Notes: generated by a model from the letters alone, not told the origin. DNA of 64,000 nucleotides from Enterobacteriaceae bacterium B14 (GCA_000307305.1 DF158887.1:1-64000), one strand, 5' to 3'; counted from the stretch's first letter, positions 29,482-43,600 are shown. Translations and numbers: made by a program.

Positions 29482-30396
29482 ATGGAATTGATGTTTTTAG
29501 GTACTGGCGCAGGTAAACCCTCTAACGAGCGAAATGTCACCGCCCTGATTCTGGATATGATGTCCGAACGAGGCACCCTTTGGCTATTCGACTGTGGTGA
29601 AGGTACCCAGCATCAATGCTTAAAAGGAAAAATAAACCCAACCAAGCTAGAGAAAATCTTTATTACTCATCTACACGGTGACCACATTTTCGGCCTTCCT
29701 GGCCTATTGAACAGTCGCTCTTTAGGCGGCTGTTCAACCCCTCTGACACTCTATGGCCCTAAAGGCCTCAAAACTTATTTAGACATTACGTTTTCCGTTA
29801 GTGACTCTTATCTCACTTATCCACTCGATATTATCGAGATAGTTCCTGGCACTGTTTTTGAAGACGATACTTTCACCGTATACGCCGACCATCTCAATCA
29901 CCGCATCGAAACTTTTGGGTTTCGCATCACTGAGCATGAAAAACCAGGCGCATTAGATGTACAAAAACTCCTTGCCGACGGCATCAAACCCAGCGCCCTC
30001 TTCCAGCAATTGAAAGCTGGTAAAGTGGTACAACTTGAGGATGGGCGAACCGTTAACGGCAAAGATTATCTCGGCCTCCCAAAATCGGGAAAAGTTGTCA
30101 CGATTTTTGGCGATACCCGGCCAACAAACAGCGCCGTCGAACTGGCTAGAAATGCAGATGTCATCGTACACGAGGCAACATTAGAGGGCTCAATGGCAGA
30201 GAAAGCAAGTGAGCATGGCCACTCAACAACAGTTCAAGCCGCTACACTCGCGAAAGAGAGCCATGCAGCCAAGCTTATCATCACCCATTTTAGCAACCGC
30301 TACGCTCTAAGCGACGGTGAAAGACTTCTGAATGAGTGCAGGGAGATCTTCCCCAATACCGAGATTGCAGAAGACTTTGCCACATTTAAAATCTAG
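29482..30396 (+). CDS. rnz: Ribonuclease Z / BN (ElaC)
   Basis: 304 residues, metallo-beta-lactamase fold. Zn-site motif THLHGDH (62-68) plus later DTRPT and HEATLEG and THFSNRY motifs are those of the ElaC subfamily of tRNA 3' processing enzymes. The start is the ATG giving MELMFLGTGAGKPS, preceded by AAGGGA; a 17-codon longer form is unlikely. In E. coli elaC is in a different part of the chromosome, so its place between hemH and adk is a rearrangement. Confidence 0.94.
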   Translation: MELMFLGTGAGKPSNERNVTALILDMMSERGTLWLFDCGEGTQHQCLKGKINPTKLEKIFITHLHGDHIFGLPGLLNSRSLGGCSTPLTLYGPKGLKTYLDITFSVSDSYLTYPLDIIEIVPGTVFEDDTFTVYADHLNHRIETFGFRITEHEKPGALDVQKLLADGIKPSALFQQLKAGKVVQLEDGRTVNGKDYLGLPKSGKVVTIFGDTRPTNSAVELARNADVIVHEATLEGSMAEKASEHGHSTTVQAATLAKESHAAKLIITHFSNRYALSDGERLLNECREIFPNTEIAEDFATFKI

Positions 30397-30458
30397 AAAT
30401 GCACATGCAATAACAACACTTAAAATCTACGATGAAGTATAAGCGTGAGAAGGGAATT

Positions 30459-30587
30459 AATGGGCAGAACGCCCATTTGAGATGCGTTGAATGTGGCCGT
30501 AAAGCACGCTAAGAGATGGCGTTATCCCTCAGATCGGAAGCCTGCGCTGTGTCTCATAAGGGTAAGAAAACACAATAGGCTTCCGAT
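30459..30587. repeat. inverted-repeat structures between rnz and adk
   Basis: Two structures. A small hairpin AATGGGC-AGAAC-GCCCATT (30459-30477) follows rnz. A larger one has exact 11-bp arms (30533-30543 and 30577-30587) around 33 nt that contain a further TGTGT/ACACA pairing. Neither is followed by a strong T-run. They may form 3'-end structures for the convergent rnz and adk genes. Confidence 0.65.
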
Positions 30588-30618
30588 ACGTTCACCACAC
30601 TGACAAATAAAGAGAGTA

Positions 30619-31362
<744 letters not shown>

Positions 31363-31444
31363 TTATAAAATAAAAAACGCTAAACCATACCATCTCAACG
31401 CAGATGGCTCAAGATAGCGATATTGCTCACTGGGCCAGAAAAAG

Positions 31445-31478
31445 AAAATGGATTCGGTATCATTTCGAATCCATTTTT
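31445..31478 (-). terminator. htpG terminator
   Basis: A perfect 12-bp stem (31445-31456 with 31466-31477), 9-nt loop, followed on the minus strand by CTTTTTC. It lies 38 bp past htpG. Confidence 0.9.
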
Positions 31479-31515
31479 TATCTTAGCATGATGCCTATTG
31501 TTTAACGATTTGACA

Positions 31516-33402
31516 CTATGCTGTAAGCAGTTGGTTCATACGGCGAATAAACTGGTTTGGATCTTCTAAACTGCCGCGTTCAGCCAGTAAAGATTGATCC
31601 ATCAGCAGCTCGACCCACTCATTAAAGCTCGCATCATCTTTCTCATCTGCCGCACGCTTAACAAGTGTATGGTCAGGATTGAGCTCAAAAATGTACTTCA
31701 CTTCTGGCGCTTGCTGGCCTGCTGCTGCAAACAGCTTCGCCATCTGTGTACTCATATCGTCAGAGTCAGTTGTCACAATCGCTGGTGTATCTGTTAGACG
31801 ATGTGTTAAGCGAACATCTTTAACACGCTCACCCAAATAGGCTTTCACGCGTTCAATGAAAGGCTCTAGCTCTTTTTCCGCCTGCTGTTTCTGTTCTGAA
31901 TCGGAATCATCATCTGCTAGTTTATCCAGAGATTCATCTGCTTTGCTCACAGATTGGAATGATTTACCATCAAATTCGGTCAGATAGCTCATCATCCACT
32001 CGTCGATACGCTCAGAAAGCAGTAAAACTTCGATACCTTTTTTACGGAACAACTCAAGGTGTGGGCTGCTTTTCGCTGCCGCATAGCTATCTGCAGTGAT
32101 GTAATAAATCTTATCCTGACCTTCTACCATTCGGCCAATGTACTCTTCCAGAGAGACATTTTGCTCACTGTTATCAGCGTGCGTAGAGGCAAAACGTAAA
32201 AGCTTGGCGATAGCATCTTTGTTTGCACTATCTTCTGCTGGCCCCTCTTTCAGCACCAAACCAAACTGTTGCCAGAATTGCTGATATTTCTCTGCATCAT
32301 CTTTTGCCAATTTATCCAGCATCTGCAATACGCGTTTAGTACAGGCATTACGCAGATTCTGAGTTATACGATTATCCTGCAAAATCTCACGAGAGACGTT
32401 CAGTGGCAGGTCGTTGGAGTCGATTAAGCCTCGGACAAAACGCAGGTAATTCGGCATAAACTGCTCTGCGTCATCCATGATAAAGACACGCTGAACATAC
32501 AGCTTCAAGCCATGTTTATGATCGCGGTTCCACATATCCCAAGGGGCATGTGATGGGATATACAGTAAGCTTGTATACTCTTGCTTACCTTCCACGCGAT
32601 TGTGGCTCCAAGCTAGTGGATCGCTGAAATCATGGGAAATATGTTTATAAAATTCGTTGTACTCTTCATCGGTGATATCAGCCTTACCACGCGTCCATAG
32701 TGCTTGAGCCTTGTTGATTTTCTCCCACTTCACCTCTGTCTTACCGTCAACCTCTTCAATGGTCTGAATTTCAACGGGCAGAGCGATATGATCGGAGTAT
32801 TTACTAATGATGCTGCGCACACGCCAATCATCTAGAAACTCATCTTCATCTTCTCGCAGATGTAAGGTAATTTCGGTACCGCGATCGGCTTTTTCGATAT
32901 CGGCAATCGTATATTCCCCTTCGCCCGCAGATTCCCAAAACACGCCCTCTTCCGGGCTCGCACCAGCACTACGAGTACGCAGTGAGACTTTATCTGCCAC
33001 GATAAATGCGGAATAGAAACCCACACCAAATTGACCAATAAGCTGGCTATCTTTAGCTTGGTCAGACCCGATGGATTCTAAGAAAGCTTTGGTGCCTGAT
33101 TTGGCAATCGTCCCTAAATTGTCGATAACATCATCGCGACTCATCCCGATGCCGTTATCACTTAGCGTGATCGTCCGCTTCTCTTTATCGAACGAAACGC
33201 GAACGCGCAAATCGCCATCGCCTTCATAAAGCTCGGGTTTAGAGAGCGCACGGAAACGAAGCTTGTCTGCCGCATCGGATGCGTTAGATATCAACTCACG
33301 CAGGAAGATCTCTTTATTCGAATAAAGTGAATGGATCATCAGGTGCAGTAACTGTTTTACTTCTGATTGAAATCCGCGAGTTTCTTGGCCTTTCATGCTC
33401 AT
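31516..33402 (-). CDS. htpG: Chaperone HtpG (Hsp90)
   Basis: 628 residues. Cytosolic Hsp90 dimer with an N-terminal GHKL ATPase ([37 protein letters not shown]), a middle client domain and a C-terminal dimerisation domain. It is nearly identical to E. coli HtpG over its whole length. The first of two close ATGs has GAGG at the best spacing. It has a textbook sigma-32 promoter and its own terminator. Confidence 0.98.
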   Translation of the reverse strand: MSMKGQETRGFQSEVKQLLHLMIHSLYSNKEIFLRELISNASDAADKLRFRALSKPELYEGDGDLRVRVSFDKEKRTITLSDNGIGMSRDDVIDNLGTIAKSGTKAFLESIGSDQAKDSQLIGQFGVGFYSAFIVADKVSLRTRSAGASPEEGVFWESAGEGEYTIADIEKADRGTEITLHLREDEDEFLDDWRVRSIISKYSDHIALPVEIQTIEEVDGKTEVKWEKINKAQALWTRGKADITDEEYNEFYKHISHDFSDPLAWSHNRVEGKQEYTSLLYIPSHAPWDMWNRDHKHGLKLYVQRVFIMDDAEQFMPNYLRFVRGLIDSNDLPLNVSREILQDNRITQNLRNACTKRVLQMLDKLAKDDAEKYQQFWQQFGLVLKEGPAEDSANKDAIAKLLRFASTHADNSEQNVSLEEYIGRMVEGQDKIYYITADSYAAAKSSPHLELFRKKGIEVLLLSERIDEWMMSYLTEFDGKSFQSVSKADESLDKLADDDSDSEQKQQAEKELEPFIERVKAYLGERVKDVRLTHRLTDTPAIVTTDSDDMSTQMAKLFAAAGQQAPEVKYIFELNPDHTLVKRAADEKDDASFNEWVELLMDQSLLAERGSLEDPNQFIRRMNQLLTA

Positions 33403-33455
33403 TCTTTACCTCAATCCAAATATTATACTGGGATGTTTAAACACTAATGGTTAAC

Positions 33456-33484
33456 AAATGGGGAGTGAAGCGAATGAATTCAAG
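33456..33484 (-). promoter_or_regulatory. sigma-32 heat-shock promoter of htpG
   Basis: On the minus strand CTTGAA (33479-33484), 15 bp, CCCCATTT (33456-33463). This is a perfect match to the sigma-32 consensus in both elements, 54 bp upstream of the htpG start. Confidence 0.93.
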
Positions 33485-33699
33485 GGGAGAGGTGCAGAAA
33501 TTTCCCTCTCGTGTCGTTTAAAATAAACGACCATTATATTAATTAACAAAAGAGTATTATTCTTTATTTTTAATAAAAGTAAATTTGCATATAAATATAA
33601 GAACAATTCCCTTGCGGAAACAAACCCCAACACCATCAAAAAATATAATCACCTCACATCAAAATAGATGTCTAAAAATAAAAAACAAAGGATATAAAC
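33485..33699. other. A+T-rich gap upstream of htpG
   Basis: About 215 bp of very A+T-rich sequence between the htpG promoter and the decayed gene. I see no gene, RNA or clear terminator in it. Confidence 0.5.
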
Positions 33700-34276
33700 A
33701 TGTATGAGTATAATCACTTCGCAAAAGAAATCTACCCAAAGCTAACAACATCCAAAGATGGCCAACTATTTTCTCTCGAGCTAGATAAATAAAAACCAAA
33801 TAAATATGATGGCTCGGATAAAATAAATAGCCTAAATGTAACAATCGTGGGTCATACTTTATGGATGACGCCAATGCGAGTCGAGATGTTGCTATGAACC
33901 ATGCAGGATTGCAGTATCTTGAAAGCAATATTTACTCTCACGGATTAGACCATTTAAACACCGTACGAAGCATTCAATCTCATCTTGAGAATTTTAATGA
34001 AGAAAATAAGGAGTGGATCCAATAATTTTTTAATGAAGGTGTTATTACATCTAAAAACATTTTATTAAATCCATTCTCGCAAGATGCTCAAATTGGTGAA
34101 AGAAAACCTCTAATTATTTCACACCTCGTGGGGAATTAAATAAACCACCGTATCATGCCCCATACGAAGTAGAATACACTTTCCAAATCAATTCTTTTAT
34201 TAATATACAGAGGTACTTATTGCACCTCTTTTTATATATTACACCCTCCACCATTTCATCTTTCGGTTATTTATAG
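33700..34276 (+). pseudogene. decayed protein-coding gene of unknown family
   Basis: An ATG at 33700 with AAAGGA upstream opens a frame that stops at 33790-33792 after 30 codons, but continues in the same frame (KPNKYDGSDKINSLNVTIVG) to about 33860. Protein-like sequence then resumes one frame over (MDDANASRDVAMNHAGLQYL) to a second stop at 34023-34025, continues in frame (FFNEGVITSKNILLNPFSQD), and shifts again near 34119 (TPRGELNKPPYHAPYEV) to a stop at 34276. Two stops and at least two frameshifts in otherwise protein-like, A+T-rich DNA indicate a dead gene. I do not recognise the family; its length would be about 190 residues. Confidence 0.65.
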
Positions 34277-34375
34277 AAAACAACTACTGTATTATCATCT
34301 ATACTTATAGATAGCATTTTTTTGCAGCACTAACCTGATAATCTATTAGTCTGCTACGTTGTTAAGGTACTCATT

Positions 34376-35068
34376 ATGCAAATCCAAATCTGGTCTGACA
34401 TTGCTTGCCCTTTTTGCTACATCGGTAAGCGCCATCTTGAAGAGGCGTTATCCTCACAGCCTAAGGGAACTGCCAACATAGATATTGTCTATCGCAGTTT
34501 CGAACTCGATCCTAACGCGCCCATAAACTCGGCAAAAAGTATCTATACCGAACTTGCCGATAAATATGGCATGAGCCTAGAAGATGCTAAACAGATGACG
34601 AAAAATGTCGTACATCAAGCCGAGCTGGCAGGACTAACTTTTAATTTTGACACCTTAATTCCAACTAATACATTTGACGCACATCGACTACTGCATTTAG
34701 CCGCAGACCATCAGCTTATGGAACCCATGCAAGAGCGATTATTTAAAGCATTCTTCACCGAATCTCTCGATCTCAGCAAGCCAGAGTCGTTGAACCAGTT
34801 AGCTATTGATGTAGGACTGCCAGCAGGCTCGCTCGAAAAGGCGCTATCTGAGCAACAGTATGCTGATTCAGTTCGAGCCGATGAAGAGATGGCAAAGCAG
34901 TTACAGATAAATTCAGTGCCTTTCTTCGTCTTCGACAATAAATATGCTGTTTCAGGCGCTCAGCCAGTGCAGACATTTAAAGAGATACTGCAACAAATTG
35001 AGCACGAAGGAATATCGTCGAAAGATGATAATTCAGGCAGTTGTTCTGGCGGGGCTTGCTCTATTTAA
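34376..35068 (+). CDS. DsbA-family (FrnE-like) thiol oxidoreductase
   Basis: 230 residues, thioredoxin fold with the helical DsbA insertion. The active site is CPFC (11-14) in IWSDIACPFCYIGKRHLE, with cis-Pro motif SVPFFVF near 180. There is no signal peptide, so it is cytoplasmic, as in FrnE. The C-terminus GSCSGGACSI adds two Cys, a FrnE-like tail reported elsewhere to take part in redox chemistry. It is monocistronic with its own terminator and sits where E. coli has recR next to htpG, so it is an insertion with the pseudogene beside it. Confidence 0.88.
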   Translation: MQIQIWSDIACPFCYIGKRHLEEALSSQPKGTANIDIVYRSFELDPNAPINSAKSIYTELADKYGMSLEDAKQMTKNVVHQAELAGLTFNFDTLIPTNTFDAHRLLHLAADHQLMEPMQERLFKAFFTESLDLSKPESLNQLAIDVGLPAGSLEKALSEQQYADSVRADEEMAKQLQINSVPFFVFDNKYAVSGAQPVQTFKEILQQIEHEGISSKDDNSGSCSGGACSI

Positions 35069-35087
35069 CGGCTCGTCAATTCAAAGA

Positions 35088-35116
35088 AAATGCCAGCGCT
35101 AAGGCTGGCATTTTTA
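35088..35116 (+). terminator. terminator of the FrnE-like gene
   Basis: A perfect 10-bp stem (35088-35097 with 35104-35113) with 6-nt loop and a T-run. It also lies in the gap with convergent recR. Confidence 0.9.
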
Positions 35117-35149
35117 CTCACTATTTCCGCTATTCCTCACGAAGTTAAG

Positions 35150-35754
35150 CTATAACTTCATCGGATTTCGACCTGCCAAAGAGTGAGAAAGCGTTGTGCC
35201 ATCAACCATCTCCAATTCCCCCCCTACCGGCACACCATGTGCAATCCGGCTTGCGAGAACATTGTGATGGGCGCACATCTCGGCAATATAGTTAGCCGTC
35301 GCTTCACCTTCTACTGTTGGGTTTGTCGCCAGTATCACTTCGGTGATCTGCTCAGTCGCCAAACGCTCTTCTAAGCGCCCGAGCCCGATATCATCAGGCC
35401 CGATACCATCTAACGGTGAAAGATGGCCCATTAGCGTAAAATAGCGACCAGCAAACTGCCCTGTCTGTTCAATTGCATGGATATCTGCTGGGCTCTCAAC
35501 GACACAAATCTGCCCATTCTGCTTCCGTCTTGGGTTAGAGCAAATGGTGCATATTTCCTGCTCGGTAAAAGTGCGGCAATCCTTGCAGTGCCCTATCTCA
35601 GACATCGCTTTCGTTAATGCCTGAGCCAGCCTCATCCCACCACTACGATCGCGCTGCAGCAGTTGAAAAGCCATTCGCTGGGCGGATTTCGGCCCTACGC
35701 CGGGTAAACAGCGTAAGGCTTCCATCAAAGATTCAAGAAGCGGGCTGGTTTGCA

Positions 35755-35755
<1 letters not shown>
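35150..35755 (-). CDS. recR: Recombination mediator RecR
   Basis: 201 residues. Helix-hairpin-helix ([14 protein letters not shown], 17-30), a C4 zinc finger (Cys57, Cys60, Cys69, Cys72), then a Toprim domain and Walker-B-like region. It acts with RecF and RecO to load RecA on gapped DNA. Its start overlaps the ybaB stop by one base, forming a dnaX-ybaB-recR operon. Confidence 0.97.
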
Positions 35756-38096
<2,341 letters not shown>

Positions 38097-38171
38097 CAAT
38101 ACCAAAATGTTAGATTGAATCAGAACAGCATGCTACCACAGCCCCACCGATGGCGGCGAGGCATGTTCCGA

Positions 38172-38723
38172 TTAATGACCGTCGAATGAAACTAAACTAT
38201 AGCACGTGACACCCATCCCCGAGAGGAGAGATTCCGCACCGAGAGCAGGCAGTTCAATGATAAAAGCCGCATCCTCTACTTCACCGCCTAAACGACGAAC
38301 CAGCTTAATCGTAGCTTCAATGGTGCCACCGGTTGCTAAAAGGTCATCAACAACCAGTACTTTATCGCCTGGATGAATAGCATCTGCGTGGATCTCTAGT
38401 GTATCTGTACCATACTCGAGATCGTAACTTTCACTCAGAACAGCACGCGGTAACTTACCTGGCTTACGAACAGGGACAAAACCAACACCTAAAGCTAAAG
38501 CGACAGGAGCACCGAACAAAAAACCACGCGCTTCAGTTCCCACGACTTTGTTCACGCCTGAATGACGATAGCGTTCAACGAGCAAATCAATGCTCAACCG
38601 ATAAGCTTCTGGGTTTTCCAGCAAGCTTGTTACATCACGAAAGATGATGCCCGGCTTAGGGTAGTCGGGGATGGTTTGGATGCTATCTTTAATTAACTGA
38701 AGCTGTTGTTCAGTAGTTGTCAT
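38172..38723 (-). CDS. apt: Adenine phosphoribosyltransferase
   Basis: 183 residues. It salvages adenine to AMP with PRPP. The PRPP-binding motif [13 protein letters not shown] is intact, as are TEARGFLFG and VRKPGKLP. The ATG at 38723 has better Shine-Dalgarno spacing than one two codons upstream. It sits between ybaN and dnaX as in E. coli. Confidence 0.97.
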   Translation of the reverse strand: MTTTEQQLQLIKDSIQTIPDYPKPGIIFRDVTSLLENPEAYRLSIDLLVERYRHSGVNKVVGTEARGFLFGAPVALALGVGFVPVRKPGKLPRAVLSESYDLEYGTDTLEIHADAIHPGDKVLVVDDLLATGGTIEATIKLVRRLGGEVEDAAFIIELPALGAESLLSGMGVTCYSLVSFDGH

Positions 38724-38814
38724 AATCATTGCCTGATAAATAAAGGAGCGAGCTGTACACGAAAGCGGACAAATCTATTCAAACTCACTACAAATTGCAA
38801 CCAGAGGGATCAAT

Positions 38815-39195
38815 TCAAGGCTCTTTTTGTTGCTGTGGGTCAATAACGGGCAAACGCAGCATGAAGAGCAAAAGGAAAGTTAAAATAATGAGTAACACTG
38901 CTCTTACCCACCACAGATTTATCACCCATAAAGAGAAAGTAAAGGTGAGTAAAATCATCAAAATAGCTTTCGCCTTAGCTCCCTTCGGTAATCCTTTATG
39001 CTCCTGCCAATGGCGTATATAAGAGCCAAACCAAGAGCGATAGAGCAGCCAATAATGAAATTTAGGCGATGTTCGGGCAAAACACCACGCCGCCAGTAAT
39101 AAGAACGGCGTTGTCGGCAATAATGGAAGAATCGCCCCCAGACATGCCAAGCCAAAGGCCAACCATCCTAGTGCGATAAGCAGAAAGCGAGCCAT
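38815..39195 (-). CDS. ybaN: DUF454 inner membrane protein YbaN
   Basis: 126 residues with about three membrane segments and the DUF454 pattern GWLAFGLACLGAILPLLPTTPFLLLAAWCFAR. It matches E. coli YbaN; function unknown. It is divergent from priC, as in E. coli. Confidence 0.93.
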   Translation of the reverse strand: MARFLLIALGWLAFGLACLGAILPLLPTTPFLLLAAWCFARTSPKFHYWLLYRSWFGSYIRHWQEHKGLPKGAKAKAILMILLTFTFSLWVINLWWVRAVLLIILTFLLLFMLRLPVIDPQQQKEP

Positions 39196-39363
39196 AAATA
39201 TCCCTAAGTGATTATCACTCTTATCTTAGCATCCTCATTAAGCGAATCAGAAAACAAACTTGCACCTGCCTATAAGGATAACTTTCAACAAAACATGCCC
39301 GCCTTGTCATATCCTCAGTAAAGAGGCACTCTAGCGTGAATGTGATAATCGGAGAGTGACACC

Positions 39364-39903
39364 GTGAATACCAGCGCCCTCTTGCATGTACTAGAACAGC
39401 AAGTTCAGCAAATAGCCGATATGATGTCGCAAACAGAAGAAGTCCCCTCGGCACAGGCGCGCTTCGATATTAAGCTCTTTAACTGCCGGGGCACGCATCT
39501 GCGCAATTACGTAGAAGAGGTGCAGGGCAATTTTGCCAAGTTGCAAAAAGAAGTAACCAATAACCATCTGACTCAAGTCGAATTTTTAGCTGAGCGAATT
39601 GTCTCTCAAATTGAAGCCCTAAAAAGGGAGCTCGCCACCCTCTCTTTACGCAAGAAAGAGCCAGTCAAAAGTGAACAGCAAGATATCTATCAGCGTCTAG
39701 CCGAACACCAAGATTATGAGCGTCGCTTACTTGCGATGATCCAAGACAGAGAAAGCCTTCTGAACTCACAAGAAACCCTTGCTCAGCAGGCTCAAACTCA
39801 ACGGGAAATTGCAGCCTTAGAAATGCGCCTCTCACGTTGTAGGCAGGCACTACAGCGGCTTGAGCGTTACATAGAAAAAAGGGAGAACGGGCACTACGCC
39901 TAA
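39364..39903 (+). CDS. priC: Primosomal replication protein N'' (PriC)
   Basis: 179 residues, mostly helical and charged, PriC family. PriC reloads DnaB at stalled forks independently of PriA. Recognisable motifs: QARFDIKLFNCRG and LRNYVEEVQGN (about 31-56), VEFLAERIVSQIEAL. The start is GTG. Position between ybaN and ybaM is the enterobacterial one. Confidence 0.9.
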   Translation: MNTSALLHVLEQQVQQIADMMSQTEEVPSAQARFDIKLFNCRGTHLRNYVEEVQGNFAKLQKEVTNNHLTQVEFLAERIVSQIEALKRELATLSLRKKEPVKSEQQDIYQRLAEHQDYERRLLAMIQDRESLLNSQETLAQQAQTQREIAALEMRLSRCRQALQRLERYIEKRENGHYA

Positions 39904-40109
39904 TTTAAGATTTATCTCACAAACCAAGGAGCTCAAAATAAGCTTTACTCACTAAAGTGAAAAAGAGCTATTTTAAAAATATTAGTTGCTCCGGAAATAA
40001 CTATACTCTATATACATTCGCCGTTGTCGTCTTGATACTTAGTCGTAATTGTATCAATCGGCGTTAAATTTATTGATTTACCATAACACGCACCAATTAG
40101 GAGATTATC

Positions 40110-40361
40110 ATGGGTGGTATACTTTCGTGGATTATCTTAGGCCTTATCGTAGGTATTCTAGCAAAGTGGATTATGCCAGGGAAAGATGGAGGCGGCTTCA
40201 TCATGACAGTTGTCCTCGGGATTGTCGGTGCATTTGTTGGGGGCTATATCAGTTCTCTTTTGGGAATGGGAACGGTAGACGGTTTCAACATTGGTAGCAT
40301 TGTTATCGCCGTCCTCGGCGCAATCATTGTCCTTGCTGTATACAGAAAAATCAGTAATTAA
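40110..40361 (+). CDS. GlsB/YeaQ/YmgE family membrane protein
   Basis: 83 residues, three membrane helices, Gly-rich: the transglycosylase-associated protein family (PF04226) often induced by stress. It opens MGGILSWIILGLIVGILAKW. A good AGGAG site precedes it. In E. coli no such gene lies between priC and ybaM, so it is a local insertion. It is probably cotranscribed with ybaM, 11 bp downstream. Function unproven. Confidence 0.88.
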   Translation: MGGILSWIILGLIVGILAKWIMPGKDGGGFIMTVVLGIVGAFVGGYISSLLGMGTVDGFNIGSIVIAVLGAIIVLAVYRKISN

Positions 40362-40372
40362 GGGCGATATCT

Positions 40373-40537
40373 ATGCCTCTAGAGCAGTCACCACCTGAAG
40401 TTCAACTTGCCGTCGATCTCATTTATTTGCTAGAAAGCAATGAAATTGACCCCAATATCGCTTTAGCAGCACTCGATATTGTGCAAAGAGATCTTCAGGA
40501 AAAACTGCGCAAGCAAAAACAAGATCCCGCTTACTGA
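40373..40537 (+). CDS. ybaM: YbaM (DUF2496) small protein
   Basis: 54 residues, opening MPLEQSPPEVQLAVDLIYLL, matching E. coli YbaM (53 residues). Function unknown. It is short enough to be missed by simple searches. It starts 11 bp after the GlsB-like gene and is followed by a strong terminator shared with mscK. Confidence 0.92.
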   Translation: MPLEQSPPEVQLAVDLIYLLESNEIDPNIALAALDIVQRDLQEKLRKQKQDPAY

Positions 40538-40571
40538 TCAATATTTGAATACAAAAAGTGTTGTGACGTAT

Positions 40572-40610
40572 AAAAATAAGAGCGCCTTTCGCGCTCTTAT
40601 TTTTTTGGTA
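40572..40610. terminator. bidirectional terminator between ybaM and mscK
   Basis: A perfect 14-bp stem (40572-40585 with 40591-40604) with loop CTTTC and A/T tracts on both flanks, between convergent genes. Confidence 0.94.
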
Positions 40611-40619
40611 AAGGGGGGA

Positions 40620-43600
40620 TTAAATAATCTCATCATCCCGATGTTGTTTTAGCGCCCTGCTTATTTCCTGTACTTCTGTTCCCTGCTGATTATGCAGATA
40701 AACATCGAGCTGATTAAACGCAATATTAATGTCATTTTCACGACACAATGTATCTATTCTGCGATTTAATTCATCCACTGTGACACTGCGATCTCTCAGC
40801 TCCCTTACATAGACTCGCAGCTCATGGTCTAGCGTACTTGCCCCAAAGTTAAGGAAGAAAACCACAGGTTCAGGGTCTGTCATCACTTTTAAATTTTCAC
40901 TCGCAGCCTGTAGTAAAACCTCTTTCACCTTGTCGAGATCTGAACCATAAGCCACGCCCACCTTAATTAATATTCGCGTAACCGTATCTGACAATGACCA
41001 GTTGATAAGACGCTCGGTTACAAAGGCTTTATTTGGCACAATTACTTCTTTACGGTCAAAGTCGGTGATCGTCGTTGCGCGAATTCGAATTTTACTGACA
41101 GTGCCAGAGTAAGTACCAATCGTGATCGTATCGCCAATCCTCACTGGTCGCTCAAACAAGATAATTAAACCTGAGACAAAGTTGGCGAAAATCTCTTGTA
41201 AACCAAAGCCTAAACCGACCGACAATGCCGCAACCAACCATTGCAACTTATCCCAAGAAACCCCCAACGCGCCTGATACCGCAACAACACCAATAGCAGT
41301 GATCAGATATTTCAGAATCGTGGTAATCGCATAAGAGGTTCCCTGCCGTAATGGCATCCGGGAAAGTACGAGCACTTCCAATAAACCCGGTAAGTTATGT
41401 GTCATGACGTATGCAACCATCACCACAAGTACAGCAATCAGTAAACTACCGAGTGTCACCGCCTGTAACACAGTACTCCCTTCCACCACCGTGCTGTAAT
41501 GCCATAGCGCGACACTATCCAGATAGGAGAATACCGTAAACACATCAGACCAAATCCAATAAAACACAGAAGCAAACAACAAAAACAGTGCCATTGTCGT
41601 TAACCGCAATGTTTGCTGGTTAATTTGCTCTAATCCCATCGGAGGCTCTTCAACAGCATCAAGACCTTCTGCGCCCTCTTTCGTCATATTTTGCCGACGA
41701 GCCAGCGCACGTCGATAAGCAAGACGACGGGCCGCGACACTCAAACCACGAACTGCCGCCGCATATGTGATATTCCAGAGCATTAAGAGATATAAACTGT
41801 CAATCCAGCGCCAAGCTAATTTAAGCGTGGTATAGAAATATCCCCTCAGCATCAACCCCAATAGCACTAGCGGCATTAAGGTGACAATAACAACAATAAA
41901 CATTCTCACAGGATGCTTATCGCGCTCATGCCAACTACTACGACACATAGGAAACAGCAAAACCGTTAATACCAACAACGTCACAATAATGACTATTTGC
42001 CCAATAACATCATCAACAAGTTTAAGCGGGTATTTTTCACCTAGCACAGACCAGAAAATCAGAGGAACCATCGCTAGCCCCCACTGGGCAATTTTCCGTC
42101 GATAGAGTTTGGCGTTCTGTGGTGATACAAGGAAATGAACTTCAGACACGCCTCTAGAAGAGAGGAGATAATAAATCCCACCCAACACCAACCAGCAAAA
42201 TGCCAGACGTTTACTCAATTCCGTGATAAACCCAGCTAAGCTCTCATCTATTTCAGCTAGCATTATTCCAATGCCTAAAATAACCAATGTCACTGGTAGC
42301 GTTTTAATCAGGGTTAAGAAAATCGCTTCTGGCGTATGCCACTGTGAGTCACGTTTTAATTGCCCGATTTCACCTGCCAATTTTGCCAGTTTCCGGTCAA
42401 TGCCTCTTCGCCACCAAACAAGTATCCCGATACCTAAAAGCCCAGGGATCGTGATAAACAGCACATTGAATATCCCGCCAAACACGTCATTCAACGTCGT
42501 ACTAAAACTGACCGAACTCAATTCCCCTTTGATTTCACTAGGCAGATTTTTTATCCACACCCAATCTATCGGTTTGTTGCTGTTAACCCAAAATATCTGT
42601 TGTTTCAGTGTCGTCTCTAAAGAACCACTCACATTTATAAGCTGTTGCTGATTGATTTGTAGACTAATTGATAAACGAAGCTCTTCCCCCAACTGCTTAT
42701 TTAAGCGGTCGAGAAGTTCTCGTCGTGCATCCACAATCTTATTTAACGCATTATTGATATTGGCATTGGTTGGCTCGTCACCTTTCATGCCTAGCTGTTC
42801 AAGAGAGGTTGTTCCTTGAAACAAGGCATCACGTTGTTGATTTAGATCGAACTGTTCCAGACGTAAATCAGCAATACGGCTACTGACATCTGCAATGGAT
42901 GATGCATTAGGTAAATTTTGCTGCTGTTGATAAAGAATTCTAGATAGAAGTAAGCTTCCTTTCAGAACAGAGATTTGCTCTTTGAGATTACGCTCGGACT
43001 GTAAGGAGCGATCCAGCCAGTTTTTTACTCGTATATTGTTCTGAATCAGCGTATTAGCCTTCTCAGTAGACGTAAGTAACCGCTCGCTTAAGGTTTCATT
43101 AAACTTTAGTGCCTTGCTAATCAACGGATTATTTCGAATCTCTTCAGAGTTAGGGTTTTGCGCCTCTTTTACCGTCTCTTCAGATATCGATAGTCGTTTT
43201 TCGCTAATGACTTCCTGTAAGATTTGAACCGTCTGCTCTTGTAACCCTATATATTCTGTTGAGTAATCTCGCTGCTTCTGTAGCAGATCTTGCAGCAGCG
43301 TATTCGCTTCCAATTGCTTACGCTGAAAATCCATTGTCTGATTCAACAAGCTTAACTCTGTTTGCAGCATCACTTTCTGGCTATCGCGCAATGTATTTTG
43401 AGATACCGGCTGTACGCCATTAAGCTGATTACGCAGATCTTGAATACGCTGTGAAGCACTGTACATAGAGCTTTGGATGCTCTCAGGTTGGGTCTGTAAA
43501 GCAATAAGCTGACTACTGTATGTCGCAAGTTGCTCCTGAGTTATTTGCAAGCTATCCAAGACACTATTCATCTGCGCCTCTAATTGCGCCATGTCTAACT

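Noticed and set aside
33659-33928. 89-codon minus-strand frame opposite the decayed gene
   Set aside because: Hydrophobic chance frame; the plus strand holds the better protein-like pieces with a ribosome binding site.
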